Source of the DNA: Gemmatimonadaceae bacterium
GTDB taxonomy: Bacteria > Latescibacterota > UBA2968 > UBA8231
DNA: 49,950 nt
Direction of reading: 5' to 3'
Assembly (NCBI GenBank): GCA_002726335.1
Contig: PBSR01000276.1
Location: 1-49,950, forward strand
The position numbers were made by a program, and so were the translations under genes. The notes under the pieces were generated by a model. It made no database searches and was not told the origin of the DNA. It saw only the letters and a list, made by a program, of their open reading frames with translations. This document shows positions 16,931 through 26,564 of the stretch, in pieces. Within the stretch, counting starts at the first letter, position 1. Every line of letters starts with the position of its first letter.

Positions 16931-18319
16931 TCAGCGCAGGCCGTATTCCTTCTCCTTGCGGTAGAGGGTGCTCAGGCCAATCTCCAGCATGGCAGCCGCC
17001 TTGCGGCGATCGTGACGTACGGCTTTCAGGGTTTCTTCGATTGCCAGCTTCTCGATCTGCTTCATCGTCATCCCCACCCGCATGCCATCCTCATCGCCCG
17101 GCGTCGGTGCCTCGCCGCGAAATGGGGCCGGTACATCGACCACATCCAGGACACGTTCCGGTGGGGACATGACGACCATGCCTTCCACGCAGTTCTTCAG
17201 TTCGCGCACGTTGCCTGGCCATTCGTAGCTCATCAGCAGATCCATGGCCGCCGGCGTTATGGTGTGCACCGTGCGGTCGTTCTCCTGGGAGAACTGGCCA
17301 AGGAACTCATTGACGAGAATCGGCACATCCTCACGACACTCACGCAGTGGCGGAATACGGATGGTGACCACATTCAGCCGGTAGAACAGATCCGCTCGAT
17401 AACTGCCGTCTTCGACCATACCCTCCAGGTCTCGATTGGTGGCCGCGATCAGACGCACGTCGGCACGCATCGTCTCGGCGCCGCCGACCCGCTCGAACTC
17501 GCCGCTCTGGATGACCCGCAGGAGCTTCACCTGGGTGGCCGAGGACAGATCGCCGACCTCATCGAGAAACAGGGTGCCCAGATCGGCCAGCTCGAAACGC
17601 CCCTTGTGTGATGTGCTGGCACCGGTGAAGGCTCCCCGCTCGTGGCCGAAGAGTTCACTTTCGATGATCCCGTCCGGAAGGGCTCCACAGTTCGTCTCGA
17701 CGAAGGCGCGATCCCGGCGGGTGCTGTTCTGGTGGATGGCCTTGGCCACCTCCCCCTTCCCTGTACCGGTCTCCCCTGTGAGCAGAACCGTCGCCCGTGA
17801 GGGGGCCACCTGCTCGATCTGGGCGTAGATCCGCTGCCAGGCGGATGAGCGCCTGGCAATACCGCCGTAACGGTAGCGTTCCTGCAGCCGGCGCTGCAGA
17901 TCGGTGATCTCACCCACCAGCTTCTGGTGCGAGAGGCCCCGATCCAGCACCGCACGCAGCTTGCCGAGGTTGAGTGGGCGCACCTGAAAATCGTAGGCCC
18001 CCTGGCGCATCACTTCCGTACCCTGTTCGATGTCATCGGCCGTCCCGGAGACGATGGCACAGATCTCCGGATTCCGCTGACGGGCCAGTTGCACGAGCCG
18101 GAAGCCGTCGATGCGGCTGTCGGACATGTGGCAGATCAGTGCATCGACAGGTTCTGAGTCGAGGATGTCGTACGCTGCCCCGCCCTCCCGCGCCCACAAC
18201 ACCTCAAAGCCCTGCTGTCGCAGGAAGGAGACCAGGTGCTGGGTGGGTTCATCCTCTGGTGAGGTCACCAGGACCCGAGGCAGGACGGGTTCGGACCCAG
18301 GTGGTTCGGTCTCGGACAT
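16931..18319 (-). CDS. NtrC-family sigma-54 activator with degenerate receiver
   Basis: 462 aa from ATG 18319. The order is receiver-like domain (15-130), AAA+ domain (155-390) and a Fis-type helix-turn-helix (425-462). The AAA+ part is intact: Walker A GETGTGKG (182-189), sigma-54 contact GAFTGA (229-234), Walker B LFLDEVGD (250-257). In the receiver the phosphoacceptor Asp position is His64 (LICHM), the N-terminal acidic pair is replaced (VLVTSPEDEP), and the conserved Lys is Arg114 (QVRPL). It is therefore unlikely to be controlled by Asp phosphorylation. It faces the divergent plus-strand gene across an AT-rich gap. No histidine kinase is adjacent. The target promoters are unknown. Confidence 0.9.
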   Translation of the reverse strand: MSETEPPGSEPVLPRVLVTSPEDEPTQHLVSFLRQQGFEVLWAREGGAAYDILDSEPVDALICHMSDSRIDGFRLVQLARQRNPEICAIVSGTADDIEQGTEVMRQGAYDFQVRPLNLGKLRAVLDRGLSHQKLVGEITDLQRRLQERYRYGGIARRSSAWQRIYAQIEQVAPSRATVLLTGETGTGKGEVAKAIHQNSTRRDRAFVETNCGALPDGIIESELFGHERGAFTGASTSHKGRFELADLGTLFLDEVGDLSSATQVKLLRVIQSGEFERVGGAETMRADVRLIAATNRDLEGMVEDGSYRADLFYRLNVVTIRIPPLRECREDVPILVNEFLGQFSQENDRTVHTITPAAMDLLMSYEWPGNVRELKNCVEGMVVMSPPERVLDVVDVPAPFRGEAPTPGDEDGMRVGMTMKQIEKLAIEETLKAVRHDRRKAAAMLEIGLSTLYRKEKEYGLR

Positions 18320-18455
18320 GTATGGCCTTTTGCGTGACACCTCCCACACAGAAGATATCTTTGATAGGTTAACATAAGTGTAATGCTAGCCGGTGCCTTA
18401 CGCCGGATCAGTAACTCCGTTTCCGCCACCTACAAACCACCCTACGGTTCGCTCC
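18320..18455. promoter_or_regulatory. Divergent AT-rich intergenic region
   Basis: 136 bp between the divergent NtrC-type gene and the small plus-strand gene. The stretch 18350-18385 is strongly AT-rich relative to its surroundings and contains two short palindromes (AGATATCT and GTTAAC). It is the natural place for both promoters. No -35/-10 pair with good spacing could be fixed on either strand, and no sigma-54 GG-GC element was recognised. Confidence 0.35.
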
Positions 18456-18974
18456 ATGGCCATCTTTGACTCACTCTTCGGCAGGAAGAAGAAGGGTCCT
18501 GCCTTTGATCCAAGGGTAGAGATCACTCAGCTGGCCGCGATGAGTCCGCCGTCAACTCTCGTATACATGCCCTCGCCTGGCGGCGATGACGAGGATCCGG
18601 ACGATCTGGGCAAGGCCTTCTTCCTCCGTCGCGACAAGAAGATCTACAGCGAGGGAGCCAACATCTACATCACTTCGCCTGACAACGTGAAGAGCTCGAG
18701 CACGGACAACACGTTGAACAGCAAGGTGATCAGGCTGCAGTTCTTCAGCCGTCGGGTACCACACAACCTCGAATGCCGTGTCATCGGCCGCTTCCGTCTT
18801 TTGCCCGAAGTCGTCGAGACCCTCGACTTCAACGCCAAGTCCGCCTATAAGCTGAGGGACAACGAGTTCGTCAATCCTGCGCCAGGTTTCCCGACCACCG
18901 CGGTGTGCGCCTCAGGGAGGTCAGGACCTCACAGTGGGGGGTGTGCGGGAACATCTCTACCGGCTGCGCAGTGA
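18456..18974 (+). CDS. Small unrecognised protein, possibly PilZ-like, C-terminus doubtful
   Basis: 172 aa from ATG 18456; no clear ribosome-binding site is seen. The N-terminus MAIFDSLFGRKKKG is basic, and a GTG at 18393 could add 21 residues. Residues 85-133 (NSKVIRLQFFSRRVPHNLEC, GRFRLLPEVVETLDFNAK) recall PilZ/YcgR-type domains in spacing of basic residues, but I cannot make a firm family call. After residue 134 the composition changes (GRSGPHSGGCAGTSLPA) and the frame is antisense to the conserved end of the methyltransferase gene; the two genes overlap tail to tail by 104 bp. The last 30-40 residues may therefore be non-native, through truncation or rearrangement. Confidence 0.5.
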   Translation: MAIFDSLFGRKKKGPAFDPRVEITQLAAMSPPSTLVYMPSPGGDDEDPDDLGKAFFLRRDKKIYSEGANIYITSPDNVKSSSTDNTLNSKVIRLQFFSRRVPHNLECRVIGRFRLLPEVVETLDFNAKSAYKLRDNEFVNPAPGFPTTAVCASGRSGPHSGGCAGTSLPAAQ

Positions 18975-20262
18975 TCACATCGTACCCTGCCTGTGTCAGG
19001 ATAAAGAGGTCGTCGGCCAGGGTCTCGGCGTTGCAGGAGACGTAGATCAGGACCGGGGGTCCCAAGGCCACGATTCCCGCCAGGGCCTTCTTGTGAATTC
19101 CCGCACGAGGCGGGTCGGCGACGATGGCGTCGAATCGCTCCCCCTCCTCGGAAGCCAGTTCGCCGAGAACCGATTCGGCCCGCTCCACAAGAAAGGTGCA
19201 GTTGTCGATGCCGTTTCGTACGGCGTTGCGCCTGGCATCGTCTACTGCCTCGCCCACCTCCTCGATGCCGACGACGGACCGCGCTGCCTGCGCCAGATGC
19301 AGACTGACGCCCCCCGTGCCGGCGTAGAGGTCCAGAACGTCAGCATCGTGCAGCTCCCCCAGAAGGTCTACGACTCGATCGTAGAGCCCGGCGGCGGCAC
19401 GGGTATTGGTCTGGAAAAAGGACTGTGGCGAGACCTCGAACTCGAGGCCACCACAGATTTCGACGATGCGCCCCTCTCCTTTGATGACGAACTCGGCTTC
19501 TCCCTTGGCCACCTGGGCCCTGCCGGTGTGCCGGGTGACGACGCAGGTCGTGATCAGTTCTCCCACGTCCTGAAACACTCCCTCGAGAAGACTGTCGATC
19601 GAAGCAGCCGGGTATTCGGCGACGACGAGGCTGACCATGACCTGCCCGGTGCCCTTGGCATCGCGTACGACGAGAAAGCGCAGCAGGCCTTCATGTGATT
19701 TCAGGTCATACACCGGCAGTTCGAGACGCACGGCATGGCGCCGGAAACTGTCGACGATCTGATTCGATGCTTCCGATTGCAGCAGACAGGCTTCCAGATC
19801 GAACACCCGGTTGTAGCGCTCCCGCACATGCAGACCCAGCTGCAGGTCGCCGTCACGGTCGGTGCCGAAGGAGAATTCCATCTTGTTGCGGTAATAGAAG
19901 GGGTCGGGACTTGGCGCGATCGGATACCAGGTCAGTGGCGCCAGTTCACGGCGATCGAAGGACTGTCGTACCATGTCCTGCTTCAGCTGCAGCTGATCGC
20001 CACAGGACAGGTCCTGCCAGCGGCAACCACCACAGAGACCGAAGTGCGGACAGCCGGGATCATGGCGAGGCATACCCTCCTCGATCAGGTCGTCAGCAAC
20101 ACCCTCAAAGCGTCCCTTGCGCTTCCGCCGCAGGTAGACCTCGGCTCGGTCACCCGGCACTGTACGAGGTACGAGAATCTCACGGCCATCGAGTACCGCC
20201 AGGCCGTCCCCCTTGGGGGTCAGGGTCTCGATTCCGACGACGACGTGCTCGCCTCTCTTCAT
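18871..20262 (-). CDS. rlmD: 23S rRNA (uracil-5-)-methyltransferase, RlmD/RumA type
   Basis: 463 aa from ATG 20260-20262. An N-terminal TRAM domain (1-60) precedes an iron-sulfur site with Cys71, Cys77, Cys80 (CPHFGLCGGC) and Cys159. The SAM-binding methyltransferase domain contains DLYAGTGGVS (311-320), ADPPRAG (382-388) and the catalytic nucleophile Cys410 in YVSCNAETL. These features define the TrmA/RlmC/RlmD family; the [4Fe-4S] cysteines and TRAM domain favour an RlmD-type 23S rRNA enzyme, but RlmC or RlmCD specificity cannot be excluded. About ten residues after the usual family end (PRWSGNLAQD) overlap the convergent small gene. It follows the ribosomal supercluster after a hairpin. 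Confidence 0.88.
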   Translation of the reverse strand: MKRGEHVVVGIETLTPKGDGLAVLDGREILVPRTVPGDRAEVYLRRKRKGRFEGVADDLIEEGMPRHDPGCPHFGLCGGCRWQDLSCGDQLQLKQDMVRQSFDRRELAPLTWYPIAPSPDPFYYRNKMEFSFGTDRDGDLQLGLHVRERYNRVFDLEACLLQSEASNQIVDSFRRHAVRLELPVYDLKSHEGLLRFLVVRDAKGTGQVMVSLVVAEYPAASIDSLLEGVFQDVGELITTCVVTRHTGRAQVAKGEAEFVIKGEGRIVEICGGLEFEVSPQSFFQTNTRAAAGLYDRVVDLLGELHDADVLDLYAGTGGVSLHLAQAARSVVGIEEVGEAVDDARRNAVRNGIDNCTFLVERAESVLGELASEEGERFDAIVADPPRAGIHKKALAGIVALGPPVLIYVSCNAETLADDLFILTQAGYDVITAQPVEMFPHTPHCEVLTSLRRTPRWSGNLAQD

Positions 20263-20298
20263 GGAGCCTGCTTCACGGGAAATGTCGCTGTACGGCAA

Positions 20299-20335
20299 AC
20301 GGCGAGGCGGAGAACATCAGCTCCCACCTCGCCGT
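20299..20335 (-). terminator. Hairpin after rplQ, candidate terminator
   Basis: Minus-strand RNA forms ACGGCGAGG paired with CCTCGCCGT, extended inward through a wobble and a GGAG/CTCC helix with one bulge around an 8-base loop. It lies between the rplQ stop (20365) and the rlmD start (20262). Only a short TTT follows, so termination may be partial. Confidence 0.45.
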
Positions 20336-20364
20336 ACGTGTTGCCCATGCTGCCTTGGTGCTGG

Positions 20365-20793
20365 TCAGGACTCGTCCGTCACGGTCTCCTCGGCCACATC
20401 AGGAGTCCCAGAGGCCGCCTCCGGCACATCCTCACCCTGCCGATCGACGAGTTCGACAATGCACATTTCGGCTCCGTCTCCCCGCCTCGGGCCGATCTTG
20501 ATGAGTCGCGTATAGCCCCCATTGCGCTCAGAGTATCGTGGGCCCAGTTCATCGAAAAGTTTGCCGACGACTGATTTGTCAGCGATGTGACGCAGGACCT
20601 GACGCCGGGAGTGCAGATCACCGCGCTTGGCAAAGGTGATCATGTGCTCCGCCTGGCGCTTGAGTTCCTTGCCCTTGGCGTTCGTGGTACTCACATGCTC
20701 GTGGGCGAGCAGAGAGGTCACCATGTTGAACATCATGGCCCGGCGATGGCTTCTCTCACGGCCGAACTTGACCGACTTCTTCCCGTGTCGCAC
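20365..20793 (-). CDS. rplQ: 50S ribosomal protein L17
   Basis: 142 aa. The canonical N-terminus RHGKKSVKFGRERSHRRAM and central FDELGPRYSERNGGYTR identify L17; an acidic tail of about 25 residues (PEAASGTPDVAEETVTDES) exceeds many homologues. The start is GTG (20791-20793), preceded by GGAG nine bases upstream. It is the last gene of the alpha block, 3 bp after rpoA, and is followed by a hairpin. Confidence 0.96.
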   Translation of the reverse strand: MRHGKKSVKFGRERSHRRAMMFNMVTSLLAHEHVSTTNAKGKELKRQAEHMITFAKRGDLHSRRQVLRHIADKSVVGKLFDELGPRYSERNGGYTRLIKIGPRRGDGAEMCIVELVDRQGEDVPEAASGTPDVAEETVTDES

Positions 20794-20796
20794 TTG

Positions 20797-21816
20797 CTAA
20801 AACTCCTCAGCCAGTGAACCGGCCGGCTCTTCTTCGACCTCGACATCTTCGTACCTGGATATGTCCATGCCCCAGGCCAGATCCATCGTAGTAAGAATCT
20901 CGCCGAGTTCCTTCAATGACTTCCGACCAAAGTTCCGGAACTTGAGCATCTCGGCCTCGGTCCTCTGAACCATTTCCTTCAGGGTCGAGATTCCCGCGGC
21001 CCGCAGGCAGTTGGCAGAGCGGACGGTCAACTCGAGTTCGTCGACATTGGTGTTCAGCAGACGGGCAACGCGCTTGGTCTCCTCGTCAACCTCCTTCTCG
21101 TCCGAGCCCTGAGCCGGCTCGTCCTCGAGGTTGGCGATCAGTCCGAGGTGCTCGATCAACACCCGGGCAGCCTGGGCCACAGCGTCCTCAGGCCCGACGG
21201 ACCCGTCGGTCCAGACCTCAAGGGTCAGTTTGTCGTAATCTGTCCGACGACCGACGCGCGCATTCTCAATGTTGTAGTTGACCTTCAGAATGGGCGAGAA
21301 GTTCGAGTCCATCGGAATCGTCCCGATGGGCTGTTCGGCGGACTTGTTCTCATCGGCAAAGACGTACCCGCGGCCATTGCCCACGGTGAGTTCCATGACG
21401 ACGTTGGCGTCCTTGCCCAGGGTGCCGATGTGGAGCTCCGGATTCATGATCTCAACGCTGGCATCGACGGCCAGATCCTTGGCCTTCAACTCCCCGGGTC
21501 CTTTGGCCTCGACGCGCAACACGCGATCCTCGTCGCCGTGGAAACGCAGCGCCACTTCCTTGAGGTTGAGGACGATCTCCGGCACGTCCTCGCGGACGCC
21601 TTTGATCACGGAAAACTCGTGCTGCACGCCTTCGACGCTCAGCGACTTGATGGCAGCGCCCTGGATCTGGGAGACCAGGACCCGGCGCAGACCGTGACCG
21701 ATCGTCACGCCGAAGCCACGCTCCAGAGGCTGGAGGGCGAACTTGCCGTAGGTATCTGTTAGACTCTCCTTGTCGATATCAAGGAGCCTCGGCATCTGGA
21801 GACCTTCGAGGGCCAT
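20797..21816 (-). CDS. rpoA: RNA polymerase alpha subunit
   Basis: 339 aa. The N-terminal dimerisation domain includes GFGVTIGHGLRRVL; the C-terminal domain has ELTVRSANCLRAAGI with the Arg and Asn that contact UP elements and activators, then KFRNFGRKSLKEL. All residues expected for an UP-element-binding alpha subunit look present. The start is ATG 21814-21816. It lies between rpsD and rplQ as in the classical alpha operon. Confidence 0.97.
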   Translation of the reverse strand: MALEGLQMPRLLDIDKESLTDTYGKFALQPLERGFGVTIGHGLRRVLVSQIQGAAIKSLSVEGVQHEFSVIKGVREDVPEIVLNLKEVALRFHGDEDRVLRVEAKGPGELKAKDLAVDASVEIMNPELHIGTLGKDANVVMELTVGNGRGYVFADENKSAEQPIGTIPMDSNFSPILKVNYNIENARVGRRTDYDKLTLEVWTDGSVGPEDAVAQAARVLIEHLGLIANLEDEPAQGSDEKEVDEETKRVARLLNTNVDELELTVRSANCLRAAGISTLKEMVQRTEAEMLKFRNFGRKSLKELGEILTTMDLAWGMDISRYEDVEVEEEPAGSLAEEF

Positions 21817-21868
21817 GTGGTTGATCCCTTATATGAGTTCTGGGTTGCTGGGTTTCTGGTACTGTCTG

Positions 21869-22495
21869 TTATACGCGGCTGTAGAACTCGATGACGAGTT
21901 GTTCCTCAACCGGGGTGGGGATATCGGCACGGTTCGGTCTTTCGACAACGGCACCTGTGAGGTTGGCCTTGTCGACGGACAACCAGGGCACCATCTCGCG
22001 TGAGCGTCGCAGCGACTCGTGGACGGCCTCCAACTTTACGCTGCCCTCAGCAACGGCGATCGCGTCACCGGGTGCCGTCAGGTAGGAAGGTATATTGACA
22101 CGCTTGCCGTTCACTGTGAAATGGTTATGTCGTACCAACTGCCGCGCGGCCTTGCGCGATGGCGCCAGACCAAGGCGATAGATGACACTGTCGAGACGAC
22201 TCTCAAGCAGGCGCAGCAGGTTCTCACCGCTGACGCCCTGCACTCGCGTCGACTCCTTGTAATACTTGCGGAACTGCCCCTCGCGCACGCCATAGATGCG
22301 GGCGAGCTTCTGCTTGGCCCGCAACTGCACGCTGTATTCCGACTTCTTGCGGCGCATGTTCTGTCCGTGCTGTCCGGGGCCGTAGGAACGGCGCTCGAAA
22401 GAGCACTTTTCGAGCGTGCAACGCTCGCCTTTGAGGAACAGCTTGGCTCCCTCTCGACGACAGAGTCGGCAGTTCGGTCCGGTATATCTGCTCAT
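21869..22495 (-). CDS. rpsD: 30S ribosomal protein S4, zinc form
   Basis: 208 aa. N-terminal cysteines at 9, 12, 26 and 31 form the zinc site found in the C+ type of S4. The S4 RNA-binding domain (LESRLDSVIYRLGLAPSRKAARQ; HNHFTVNGKRVNIPSY, given in parts) lies mid-protein. S4 nucleates assembly of the 30S body and in several bacteria represses its own operon; possible RNA structures are noted upstream of rpsM and at the rpsM stop. ATG start at 22493-22495. Confidence 0.97.
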   Translation of the reverse strand: MSRYTGPNCRLCRREGAKLFLKGERCTLEKCSFERRSYGPGQHGQNMRRKKSEYSVQLRAKQKLARIYGVREGQFRKYYKESTRVQGVSGENLLRLLESRLDSVIYRLGLAPSRKAARQLVRHNHFTVNGKRVNIPSYLTAPGDAIAVAEGSVKLEAVHESLRRSREMVPWLSVDKANLTGAVVERPNRADIPTPVEEQLVIEFYSRV

Positions 22496-22511
22496 CTCGT
22501 CTCTCCCTGAC

Positions 22512-22904
22512 CTAGACCCGTCGCCGCTTGGGCGGACGGCAACCGTTGTGCGGCACGGGGGTCACGTCACGAATCGCGGCGATCTCAAGACCCGCATTCT
22601 GCAGGGCACGAATCGCCGAGTCGCGGCCCACACCGGGGCCCTTGACCCAGACTTCCACCTTGCGCAGGCCCATGGTGATCGCCTCCTGTGCCGCGCGTTC
22701 GGCGGCAAGCTGACCGGCAAAGGGCGTGGACTTCCGACTGCCGACGACACCCACCTTGCCGGGGGTGGCCCAGGAGATCACGTTGCCCTCGACATCGGTG
22801 AGGGTGACGATCGTGTTGTTGAAAGTAGACAGGATATGGGCGACGCCCAGCGCTTCTGCCTTCTTGGACTTCTTACGGCGCCTGCGACCTCTCTCTGCTG
22901 GCAA
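22512..22904 (-). CDS. rpsK: 30S ribosomal protein S11
   Basis: 130 aa. Family motifs are [29 protein letters not shown] and the C-terminal [13 protein letters not shown]. The start codon is TTG (22902-22904), supported by AAGGAAG six bases upstream and by the absence of any in-frame ATG before the conserved core. It lies 109 bp after rpsM; the gap contains half of a long hairpin. Confidence 0.96.
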   Translation of the reverse strand: MPAERGRRRRKKSKKAEALGVAHILSTFNNTIVTLTDVEGNVISWATPGKVGVVGSRKSTPFAGQLAAERAAQEAITMGLRKVEVWVKGPGVGRDSAIRALQNAGLEIAAIRDVTPVPHNGCRPPKRRRV

Positions 22905-22980
22905 CTCAGACTTCCTTGATACGGTCCTCGTGACGCGGCCGCCGAATGCGAACCGCGCGGACTACCTGATAACTGAGCGA

Positions 22981-23028
22981 GCACCCCGGAAAGTAAGGGG
23001 CGCAGTTAGCCCCTTACTTCCGGGGTGC
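22981..23028. other. Long stem-loop spanning the rpsM stop codon
   Basis: Bases 22981-23001 and 23009-23028 are reverse complements over 20 bp with one extra A in the left arm; the loop is GCAGTTA (23002-23008). The right arm contains the last codons and TAA stop (23014-23016) of rpsM. In the minus-strand RNA no U-run follows. On the plus strand a T5 tract (23030-23034) follows the hairpin, so it resembles a terminator only in the antisense direction. Confidence 0.9.
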
Positions 23029-23394
23029 CTTTTTCCTGCCCGCAATGGCCCGGCTCGGCCCCTTCCGCGTACGGGCGTTCGTCTTGGTTCGCTGGCCGCG
23101 CACCGGCAACCCCCGCCGATGCCGAAGTCCTCGATAGCAGCCGATGTCCATCAGTCGCTTGATATTCATATTCACCTCACCGCGCAGAGAGCCCTCGACT
23201 CGGTACTTCTGCTCGATGATGTTGCGCAACTGCATGACCTGCTCTTCGCTGAGCGAGCCCACGCGCGTCTCAGGCGTGACAGCTGACTCCGACAGGATCG
23301 CGTTAGCCGACGTGCGGCCAATGCCATATATGTAGGTCAGACCCACGTCGATTCTTTTCTCCCGAGGGAGATCGACGCCTGCGATACGTGCCAT
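23014..23394 (-). CDS. rpsM: 30S ribosomal protein S13
   Basis: 126 aa. [22 protein letters not shown] (in its first 20 residues) and the basic end [23 protein letters not shown] identify S13, a head protein at the subunit interface. ATG start 23392-23394 with GGAG about ten bases upstream. Its stop codon sits within a 20-bp stem, which could slow 3' decay or affect translation into rpsK. Confidence 0.96.
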   Translation of the reverse strand: MARIAGVDLPREKRIDVGLTYIYGIGRTSANAILSESAVTPETRVGSLSEEQVMQLRNIIEQKYRVEGSLRGEVNMNIKRLMDIGCYRGLRHRRGLPVRGQRTKTNARTRKGPSRAIAGRKKAPRK

Positions 23395-23459
23395 GTGCTA
23401 CACTCCTTGAGACGCCGTCGGCGCCGGAACTGGAAGAATCAAATGGAACCTTTCGTGGA

Positions 23460-23496
23460 GAGTCGGCGCAGCCGACTCGTAAGGCAGCTTGCTGCC
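23460..23496 (-). promoter_or_regulatory. Two tandem hairpins in the rpmJ-rpsM gap
   Basis: An 8-bp stem with a 3-base loop (GAGTCGGC 23460-23467, GCCGACTC 23471-23478) lies beside GGCAG-CTTG-CTGCC (23483-23496, ignoring one flanking pair). Both lie in the 104-bp gap before rpsM, where E. coli has its S4-binding alpha-operon leader. A regulatory function is inferred from position only. Confidence 0.5.
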
Positions 23497-23498
23497 CC

Positions 23499-23615
23499 TT
23501 ATCCTTGTCGCTGCTTGTGGCGCGGATTGCGCTTGCAGATGACCCGCACCACGCCATGACGCTTGATGATCTTGCAATCGGCGCAACGCTTCGAAACTGA
23601 TGCTTTGACTTTCAT
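23499..23615 (-). CDS. rpmJ: 50S ribosomal protein L36, zinc form
   Basis: 38 aa, translated directly from the minus strand: it begins [15 protein letters not shown] and ends [10 protein letters not shown]. Cys11, Cys14, Cys27 and His33 form the zinc ribbon of C+ type L36. ATG at 23613-23615, TAA at 23499-23501. It directly follows secY with 38 bp between; adk, map and infA, often found at this place, are missing. Confidence 0.96.
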   Translation of the reverse strand: MKVKASVSKRCADCKIIKRHGVVRVICKRNPRHKQRQG

Positions 23616-23653
23616 TCTTTTCGCCTTGTATTCTCGCTCAAACCCACCAGGCC

Positions 23654-24988
<1,335 letters not shown>

Positions 24989-25000
24989 GGTGAGCTCTTC

Positions 25001-25453
25001 CTACGCCGAATGGACAGCGAAGCTGCCGCCGGCAGCTTCGATCTTCTCGCGCGCCGAGCGCGATGCGGCGTGGGCGACAATTGCGACTTTGTTCGTCAAC
25101 TCTCCATCACCCAGGATCTTGATGAGGCCCGACCTGCGGGCAAGACCGGCGGCGACCAGTTGCTCAGGGCCCACATCTCCCTCGAGCCCAACCTTCTGGA
25201 TGTCACCGATATTCACGACCTGGTACTCGGTGCGGAACTTCTTGTTCGAAAAACCGATTTTCGGGAGTCGGCGATGCAGTGGCATCTGACCGCCTTCGAA
25301 ACCGGTGCGACTTCCGCGCATACCACCCGAACGGGAGCGCTGCCCCTTGTGGCCGCGTCCGGCGGTCTTGCCGTTGCCGGAGCCGGGGCCTTTCCCCTTG
25401 CGTCGGGCCTGACGCCGCGAGCCGGGTGCCGGTTGAAGATCTCCGAGTTGCAT
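25001..25453 (-). CDS. rplO: 50S ribosomal protein L15
   Basis: 150 aa from ATG 25451-25453. The N-terminus [20 protein letters not shown] and the Gly/Arg-rich [17 protein letters not shown] are typical of L15; the C-terminal domain ([14 protein letters not shown]) is complete. A longer upstream frame to 25525 overlaps rpmD and was not used. Confidence 0.96.
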   Translation of the reverse strand: MQLGDLQPAPGSRRQARRKGKGPGSGNGKTAGRGHKGQRSRSGGMRGSRTGFEGGQMPLHRRLPKIGFSNKKFRTEYQVVNIGDIQKVGLEGDVGPEQLVAAGLARRSGLIKILGDGELTNKVAIVAHAASRSAREKIEAAGGSFAVHSA

Positions 25454-25478
25454 GGCTGTCCTGTCCTCTTCCGTTGAC

Positions 25479-25661
25479 CTAGGCGCTCTGCTCAGATACC
25501 TGGAGCAGGTGCGAGACCCGGGCAATCATGCCGCGGATCTGAGGCGTATCATTGTGAGTGACCGTCTGGTTCAGACGGCGAATGCCAAGTGCCCTGACAG
25601 TGTCCTGTTGTTTTCTCGAACGCCCGATGGCGCTGCGGTGCTGCGTGATGACCAGCTTCAT
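25479..25661 (-). CDS. rpmD: 50S ribosomal protein L30
   Basis: 60 aa. [20 protein letters not shown] and the [12 protein letters not shown] motif are diagnostic for bacterial L30. Its ATG overlaps the stop of rpsE (25658-25661), indicating translational coupling. L30 is absent from several phyla, so its presence is mildly informative. Confidence 0.96.
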   Translation of the reverse strand: MKLVITQHRSAIGRSRKQQDTVRALGIRRLNQTVTHNDTPQIRGMIARVSHLLQVSEQSA

Positions 25662-26161
25662 CGTAGGTCCCCGAGGGCAATACCACGAATACGGCAGACC
25701 TCTTCCGCATCGCGCAACTGCCGCAGTCCGTCGACGGCGGCCTGGATCGTATTCTGTGAGTTGGCCGAGCCCAGCGACTTGGTCAGGATATCGTGAATCC
25801 CTGCCAGGTCAAGCACAATGCGAATGCCACCGCTGGCAATGATTCCGGTCCCCGGACTTGCCGGCTTCAACAGCACTCGAGCGGCGCCGAAACGACCGAT
25901 CACTTCGTGTGGGATCGTCGCGGCCACGACCGGCACGGTGACGATGTCCTTCTTGGCATCTTCCGTGGCTTTGCGGATCGCCTCGGCCACCTCACCAGCC
26001 TTCCCGGAGCCCACACCGACGTGGCCGGCACGGTCGCCGGCCACGACCATGGCAGTGAAGGAAAAGTTACGTCCCCCCTTGCGTACGTGGGACACGCGGC
26101 GAACGCTGTTCTGGACGACGACCTCGGTCAGTTCGAGGTTACTGGGATCGATTCGGGCCAA
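25658..26161 (-). CDS. rpsE: 30S ribosomal protein S5
   Basis: 167 aa. N-terminal double-stranded-RNA-binding fold ([38 protein letters not shown]) and C-terminal domain ([20 protein letters not shown]) are complete. The start codon is TTG (26159-26161); the next in-frame Met lies inside the conserved domain, so a non-ATG start is required. The ribosome-binding site is weak (GAGAGA). Confidence 0.95.
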   Translation of the reverse strand: MARIDPSNLELTEVVVQNSVRRVSHVRKGGRNFSFTAMVVAGDRAGHVGVGSGKAGEVAEAIRKATEDAKKDIVTVPVVAATIPHEVIGRFGAARVLLKPASPGTGIIASGGIRIVLDLAGIHDILTKSLGSANSQNTIQAAVDGLRQLRDAEEVCRIRGIALGDLR

Positions 26162-26184
26162 CTGGTTTCTCTCTCGATTCGCTC

Positions 26185-26547
26185 TTAGAACTTGAGACCG
26201 CCCTCACGCGCGCCTTCAGCGACAGCGCGGACGATACCGTGATAGCGAAGACCGGCTCGATCGAAAACGACTCGATCAACGCCTTTCTCCTGCGCCTTGG
26301 CCGCCAGCATCTTGCCGAGAGCACGTCCCTGCTCGACGGGCGGACCGGAACGTTCAAAGCCCTTGGACATCGTCGACAGGCCGACCACCGAATGACCCGC
26401 ATGGTCGTCGACGATCTGTGCCTCGATGTTGCGCAAGCTGCGGTGCACGACGAGCCGCGGTCGTTCCTGAGTGCCCAGGACTTTCTTGCGGATGCGGAAT
26501 CGCCGCCGCGTTCGCGCGATCTTCTTCTTCTTCTCTCTGTTTGCCAT
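26185..26547 (-). CDS. rplR: 50S ribosomal protein L18
   Basis: 120 aa. Basic N-terminus ([17 protein letters not shown]), then [20 protein letters not shown] and the C-terminal [20 protein letters not shown], all typical of the 5S-rRNA-binding protein L18. ATG at 26545-26547. Sits between rplF and rpsE in standard spc order. Confidence 0.96.
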   Translation of the reverse strand: MANREKKKKIARTRRRFRIRKKVLGTQERPRLVVHRSLRNIEAQIVDDHAGHSVVGLSTMSKGFERSGPPVEQGRALGKMLAAKAQEKGVDRVVFDRAGLRYHGIVRAVAEGAREGGLKF

Positions 26548-26564
26548 GATATCTCCGGCGGGCC

